Source of the DNA: Nocardioides dokdonensis FR1436
GTDB lineage: Bacteria > Actinomycetota > Actinomycetes > Propionibacteriales > Nocardioidaceae
Assembly: GCF_001653335.1 (NCBI RefSeq)
Contig: NZ_CP015079.1
Coordinates: forward strand, 2,108,001 to 2,172,000
Length of the DNA stretch: 64,000 nucleotides
Reading direction: 5' to 3'
A program made the translations under genes and the position numbers. Positions 59,964-64,000 of the stretch are shown here, piece after piece. The notes below the pieces were generated by a model. The model did no database searches, was not told the origin of the DNA, and saw only the letters and a program-made list of their open reading frames with translations. Positions within the stretch are counted from its first letter, which is position 1, and each line of letters begins with the position of its first letter.

Positions 59964-60557
59964 TCACGACGGCCCGTCGAGCCGGTGCCGCACCACCCTC
60001 CGGCGCAGGGTGGGCGAGTCCACCACCTCGTAGCCTGCGTCGAGGAAGGCCTGCAGCAGCCCGACCGACGCCTCATCCCAGATCACGGTCTTCCCGGGCA
60101 CCGGCTCGGTCGGGTAGCCCTCCAGGACGTGGGCGCCGACCTGCCTCCCGTAGTCGACGGTGGCGGCGGCCAGCTCGTACATCAGCCCCTGGCGGCGCAA
60201 GCCCTTGCGCACCACGAAGCAGGTGACCGACCAGACGCCCTCGAGCTCGGGGTCCATCCGCATCCACGACTTCTTGCGGCTCCAGACCCGGGGGTAGTTC
60301 TCCCGGGGCTCGACCGCGACCCAGCCCACCGGCTCACCGTCGAGGTACCCGATCAGGCCGGACGTGGGTCCGTCGGTGCCACAGCCGGTCTGCTCGAGGA
60401 GGGCGGCGTCCCGCTGCTCCTGGGTGGTGTCGCGCCAGATCCAGCCGGGGACCTTCAGCGCCTGGCAGCGGCACTTGGCGGCGCCGCCGGTGCCGAGCAC
60501 CGACTCGACGTGCTCGGTCGTCGCCTCGTTGGCCGGTCGCCAGGTGAAGTCGGGCAC
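59964..60557 (-). CDS. GNAT-family N-acetyltransferase
   Basis: A 197-residue acetyltransferase-like protein. The acyl-CoA loop is VVRKGLRRQGLMYEL (Q/R-x-x-G), preceded by WSVTCF and followed by GAHVLEGYPTEP. An N-terminal Cys pair (KCRCQAL) and CGTDGPTSGLIGYLDGEPVGWVAVEPRENYPRV fit a family often annotated as GNAT in actinobacteria. GTG 60557 has TAGGCT 5 nt upstream. Substrate unknown. Confidence 0.82.
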   Translation of the reverse strand: MPDFTWRPANEATTEHVESVLGTGGAAKCRCQALKVPGWIWRDTTQEQRDAALLEQTGCGTDGPTSGLIGYLDGEPVGWVAVEPRENYPRVWSRKKSWMRMDPELEGVWSVTCFVVRKGLRRQGLMYELAAATVDYGRQVGAHVLEGYPTEPVPGKTVIWDEASVGLLQAFLDAGYEVVDSPTLRRRVVRHRLDGPS

Positions 60558-60565
60558 GGCGCAGC

Positions 60566-61036
60566 CTAGGCCGGATCGGTCGGGCGAGCCGGGCGCGGCG
60601 CGTACTCCACCTCTGACCACGGCCAGTCCTCAGCGAGCCACCTGGTCACGGCCTCGTAGAGGGGCTCGTCGAGGTCGGAGTGCTCGGCGGTGACCCAGGA
60701 CAGCACGACGACCGCGCCGGACCGTGCAGGTCGGGCGGGCTTGAAGTAGACACAGCCGATCACCTCGTCACGGTCGGGCAGCAGCACCGTGTACGCGAAG
60801 TCCACGCCGGAGCCCGACCGCTCGGCGTGGGAGACGCAGTCCCGCAGGTTCGCCTCGATCGTCATGGGCTCCGGCCAGCTCGACGCCGCCCATCCGGGCA
60901 GGCTGCGGATGAACTCCATGCTCCCGGTCCACGCCGCGTAGTCCGACTCGTTGTGCTCCGGGCCGAGCAGGGCGAGCCGGAAGCGAGCCGTCTCGAGGGG
61001 GGCGGGAAGCACGAAGTCGGCCGGGACGATGCTCAT
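60566..61036 (-). CDS. GNAT-like acetyltransferase
   Basis: A 156-residue protein with RFRLALLGPEHNESDYAAWTGS, DFAYTVLLPDRDEVIGCVYFKP and LSWVTAEHSDLDEPLYEAVTRWLAEDWPW, resembling GNAT/YdhI-like folds, although the classical acetyl-CoA loop is weak. It lies 8 nt upstream of the neighbouring GNAT gene on the same strand. ATG 61036 has CACACT 6 nt upstream. Confidence 0.68.
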   Translation of the reverse strand: MSIVPADFVLPAPLETARFRLALLGPEHNESDYAAWTGSMEFIRSLPGWAASSWPEPMTIEANLRDCVSHAERSGSGVDFAYTVLLPDRDEVIGCVYFKPARPARSGAVVVLSWVTAEHSDLDEPLYEAVTRWLAEDWPWSEVEYAPRPARPTDPA

Positions 61037-61058
61037 GGCCCGAGTGTGCCACCACGGT

Positions 61059-63818
61059 TCAGGATTCCCCGCCGGCGTTCCCGGACGTCCCCGCAGTGAG
61101 GTCGAGCAACCGGTAGCGGTCAGCAGCCTCGCGGGCAGCACCGGCCGGGATGGTGCCGCGCTGAGCCAACATCTGCAACGTCCGGACCACGATGGAGGGT
61201 CCGTCGACGTGGAAGAAGCGGCGTGCGGCGGGCCTCGTGTCAGAGATCCCGAACCCGTCAGCGCCGAGCGAGGCGAAGTCTCCAGGGACCCACGGGCTGA
61301 TCTGGTCCTGCACCTGCCGCATGTAGTCGGAGACGGCGATGACCGGCCCTTGGGCCTGGCTCAACCGACGGGTGACGTAGGGGACCCGTCGGTCCCGGTC
61401 GGGGTGCAGGAAGCTCTGTTCATCGCAGGCCAGGGCGTCGCGACGCAGCTCGGTCCACGAGGTCACCGACCACACGTCCGCGATGACACCCCACTCGTCG
61501 CGGAGGAGCTGCTGTGCCTCGAGTGCCCAGGGAAGAGCGACCCCGGATCCGAGGAGCTGGGCACGCGGTGTCGACTCGGGCAGCTCCTCGCAGTCCCCGC
61601 GGGCATAGAGGTGCATGCCGCGCAGGATTCCGTCGACGTCCACCGCATCGGGTTCACGCGGTTGTTTCAGAGGTTCGTTGTAGACCGTCACGTAGTAGAT
61701 GACGTCCTCAGGCTCGTCCCCGTACATGCGCTGCAGACCGTCTCGGACGATGTGGGCGATCTCGAAACCGAATGCCGGGTCGTACGAGACGACCGCCGGG
61801 TTGGTCGCCGCGATCAGGTGGCTGTGGCCGTCAGCATGCTGCAGCCCTTCCCCGGTGAGCGTCGTGCGACCCGCCGTGGCCCCGATCAGGAAACCACGGG
61901 CCATCTGGTCGGCCGCGGCCCAGATCGAGTCCGCGGTGCGCTGGAACCCGAACATGGAGTAGAAGATGTAGATCGGGACCATCGGCTCGCCGTGGGTCGC
62001 GTACGACGAGCCAGCGGCAGTGAATGCCGCCACCGAACCGGCCTCGTTGATCCCTAGATGCAGGATCTGGCCGTCCTTGGCCTCCTTGTAGGCGAGCATC
62101 AGGTCGGCGTCGACAGACAGGTAGTTCTGCCCGAGCGGGTTGTAGATCTTGATGGTCGAGAAGAACGCGTCCATGCCGAACGTGCGGGCCTCGTCAGGGA
62201 TGATCGGCACGACACGCGCGCCGAACTCCTCGTCCCGCAAGAGGTCCTTGAGCAGGCGGACCAAGGCCATCGTGGTCGCGATCTCCTGGCTGCCCGAGCC
62301 CTTCTTGGTCTGGTGGTACGCCTCGTCGCCGGGGAGCTTCAGTGGCGCGTGCTGCACCCGTCGTCGGGGCAGCGGGCCGCCCAGCTTCGTGCGCCGCTCG
62401 CGCAGGTACTGGATGGCCTCGTCGTCCTCGCCGGGGTGGTAGTACGGCGGCAGCTGGGGGTCGGCCTCGAGCTCTCGATCTGAGATGGGGATGCGCAGCG
62501 TGTCCCGCAGCAGCTTGAGGTCGTCGATCTTCAGCTTCTTCATCTGGTGGGTGGAGTTGCGCCCAGCGAAGCTGGATCCCAGTCCGTACCCCTTGATGGT
62601 CTGCGCCAGGATCACGGTCGGTCGGCCGGTGTGTCTGGTCGCGGCGTCGTAGCCGGCATACACCTTGCGATAGTCGTGCCCGCCCCGCTTGAGGTTCCAG
62701 ATGTCGTCGTCGGACATGCCCGCGACCAGCTCCTGCGCGCGGGCGTCGCGCCCGAAGAAGTGGTCACGGATGAAAGCGCCGTCATTGGCGCGATAGGTCT
62801 GGTAGTCACCATCGAGGGTGTCGTTCATCAGCTGGACGAGCGCGCCGTCGGTGTCTGCCGCCAGCAGCGGGTCCCACTCTCGCCCCCACATCACCTTGAT
62901 GACGTTCCAGCCAGCGCCTCGGAACGTGGACTCGAGCTCGTGGATGATCTTCCCATTGCCACGAACCGGACCATCAAGGCGCTGGAGGTTGCAGTTGACG
63001 ACGAAGGTGAGGTTGTCGAGGCCCTCGTTGGCGGCCACCTGCAACACACCCCGGGACTCGGGTTCATCCATCTCCCCGTCGCCCAGGTAGGCCCAGACGC
63101 GCTGGTCGCTGGTGTCCTTGATGCCCCTGTCGTGCAGGTACCGGTTGAACTGTGCCTGGTAGATCGCGTTCATCGGTCCGAGCCCCATGGACACGGTCGG
63201 GAACTCCCAGAAGTCAGGCATCAGTCGAGGGTGCGGATACGACGGGAGTGAGGCTGCCTCGCCGTCGACCACGTGGCTGTTCGCCTGCCGGAACCCGTCG
63301 AGCTGGCTCGTGGTCAGCCGACCCTCCAGGTAGGCCCGGGCGTAGATCCCGGGCGATGCATGTCCCTGGACGAAGACCTGGTCCCCACCACCGGCATGCT
63401 CCTTGCCGCGGAAGAAGTGGTTGAACCCGACCTCGTACAGCGTGGCTGCCGAGGCGAAGCTGGAGATGTGTCCGCCGACGGAGATCTCGGGGCGCTGGGC
63501 GCGGTGGACGAGCGCCGCGGCATTCCAGCGCACGAAGGACCGGTAGCGCCGTTCGATGTCCTCATCGCCGGGGAAGCACGGTTCTGCCGCAACAGGGATG
63601 GTGTTGACGTAGTCGGTCGTGGTGGGGGAGGAGACGTCCACCTGCAGCGTGTGAGCCCGAGCGTGCAACCGCGTGAGTATGTGCCGAGCCCGGCGTCGTC
63701 CACCAGCGTGGACGACGCCGTCGAGCGACTCCAGCCACTCCTGGGTCTCGTCGGGATCGCTGTCCCAGCTGGGCTGCGGGTCGACGGGCGCGCTGGCTCC
63801 GGTCTCACCTGATGGCAT
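61059..63818 (-). CDS. aceE: pyruvate dehydrogenase E1 component, homodimeric
   Basis: Decarboxylates pyruvate with TPP and passes the acetyl group to lipoyl E2. At 919 residues it is the full AceE type rather than split E1 alpha/beta. The TPP motif is [10 protein letters not shown] running to NCNLQRLDG (about 230-265), with [41 protein letters not shown] and FSMFGFQR-like segments. ATG 63818 has AAGGGA 8 nt upstream; the upstream frame is non-coding. It depends on the TPP made by the thiamine operon in this window. Confidence 0.96.
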   Translation of the reverse strand: MPSGETGASAPVDPQPSWDSDPDETQEWLESLDGVVHAGGRRRARHILTRLHARAHTLQVDVSSPTTTDYVNTIPVAAEPCFPGDEDIERRYRSFVRWNAAALVHRAQRPEISVGGHISSFASAATLYEVGFNHFFRGKEHAGGGDQVFVQGHASPGIYARAYLEGRLTTSQLDGFRQANSHVVDGEAASLPSYPHPRLMPDFWEFPTVSMGLGPMNAIYQAQFNRYLHDRGIKDTSDQRVWAYLGDGEMDEPESRGVLQVAANEGLDNLTFVVNCNLQRLDGPVRGNGKIIHELESTFRGAGWNVIKVMWGREWDPLLAADTDGALVQLMNDTLDGDYQTYRANDGAFIRDHFFGRDARAQELVAGMSDDDIWNLKRGGHDYRKVYAGYDAATRHTGRPTVILAQTIKGYGLGSSFAGRNSTHQMKKLKIDDLKLLRDTLRIPISDRELEADPQLPPYYHPGEDDEAIQYLRERRTKLGGPLPRRRVQHAPLKLPGDEAYHQTKKGSGSQEIATTMALVRLLKDLLRDEEFGARVVPIIPDEARTFGMDAFFSTIKIYNPLGQNYLSVDADLMLAYKEAKDGQILHLGINEAGSVAAFTAAGSSYATHGEPMVPIYIFYSMFGFQRTADSIWAAADQMARGFLIGATAGRTTLTGEGLQHADGHSHLIAATNPAVVSYDPAFGFEIAHIVRDGLQRMYGDEPEDVIYYVTVYNEPLKQPREPDAVDVDGILRGMHLYARGDCEELPESTPRAQLLGSGVALPWALEAQQLLRDEWGVIADVWSVTSWTELRRDALACDEQSFLHPDRDRRVPYVTRRLSQAQGPVIAVSDYMRQVQDQISPWVPGDFASLGADGFGISDTRPAARRFFHVDGPSIVVRTLQMLAQRGTIPAGAAREAADRYRLLDLTAGTSGNAGGES

Positions 63819-63969
63819 GAGTGGTTCCCTTCTCGGACGATGGCCCCCGAAAGTCCTGGGCCCACCCCCGGTGGGGCTGAGCTGCTGCTGACGCGGATGC
63901 ATCCATGGAAGCGCGGGTGCGCCCGGGGGCCCGTCGCAATTTGAGACTGGCGCGCGCCGGTCGTTGAGG

Positions 63970-63980
63970 CACAGTCTGTG
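63970..63980. promoter_or_regulatory. palindrome upstream of aceE, possible operator
   Basis: CACAG-T-CTGTG, a perfect odd palindrome, in the intergenic region about 150 bp before aceE and just before a plus-strand gene that must start past the window end. A regulator of aceE or of the divergent gene may bind here. Weak, inferred. Confidence 0.3.
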
Positions 63981-63993
63981 AAAACTCGACGTG

Positions 63994-64000
63994 AAGGAGC
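63994..64000 (+). promoter_or_regulatory. ribosome binding site of a gene beyond the window end
   Basis: AAGGAGC at the very edge, after an A-rich stretch, looks like a Shine-Dalgarno sequence of a plus-strand gene divergent from aceE. No codon of that gene is visible. Confidence 0.35.

Overview
The window comes from a high-GC actinomycete that makes mycothiol: it carries a mycothiol S-conjugate amidase, an Rv1086-type cis-prenyltransferase, the small actinobacterial families DUF4307, DUF4245 and DUF6542, and many GTG starts. A Nocardioides-like member of the Propionibacteriales is my best guess. This is an inference from gene content and order, because no rRNA is present. I found no tRNA, rRNA, CRISPR array, prophage or replication origin.

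The backbone follows the order I remember from Mycobacterium tuberculosis Rv1079-Rv1112: metB, greA, DUF4307, mca, a small membrane protein, hemolysin III, cis-prenyltransferase, phoH, fumC, glpX, DUF4245, xseB, xseA, ispH, DUF6542, ychF. Between these anchors lie accessory blocks. At 8.0-12.6 kb are a thioredoxin, a Ser/Thr kinase, a HAD hydrolase and a secreted beta-helix repeat protein. At 18.9-24.5 kb are a methyltransferase-like protein, class I fumarase, a DUF1707 protein and an HxlR/oxidoreductase/SDR set. At 24.6-30.4 kb a TPP riboswitch controls seven thiamine genes joined by 4-nt overlaps. At 31.1-35.5 kb is a LpqY-SugABC-type sugar importer whose binding protein is frameshifted. At 38.5-41.6 kb is a molybdate operon (HTH-MOP regulator, modA, modB, modC) that runs into glpX. 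At 42.5-43.9 kb is an ISL3-family insertion. At 47.6-55.8 kb are rmuC, exonuclease III, an AAA-type ATPase, an acyl-CoA dehydrogenase, a PHA depolymerase and a PHA synthase. At 57.0-61.0 kb are a SigE-like sigma factor with its partner and several small enzymes. The window ends with aceE.

The coherent pathways are thiamine synthesis with TPP feedback, molybdate uptake, sugar import, PHA turnover, and central carbon metabolism (two unrelated fumarases, FBPase II and the TPP-dependent pyruvate dehydrogenase E1).

The most unusual signal is non-coding. A 22-bp repeat whose first unit overlaps the TGA stop codon follows three unrelated genes (a DUF1707 protein, a DUF4245 protein and xseB). Two of these arrays face each other and are split by the ISL3 element. 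A second, unrelated repeat with the same 22-bp period lies at the lipase/glpX junction, and a 14-bp repeat lies at another convergent junction. Other signals are a large set of starts with a TANNNT-like box 5-8 nt upstream (leaderless initiation), a stem that buries the transposase start site, and duplicated operator-like repeats at the molybdate regulator.
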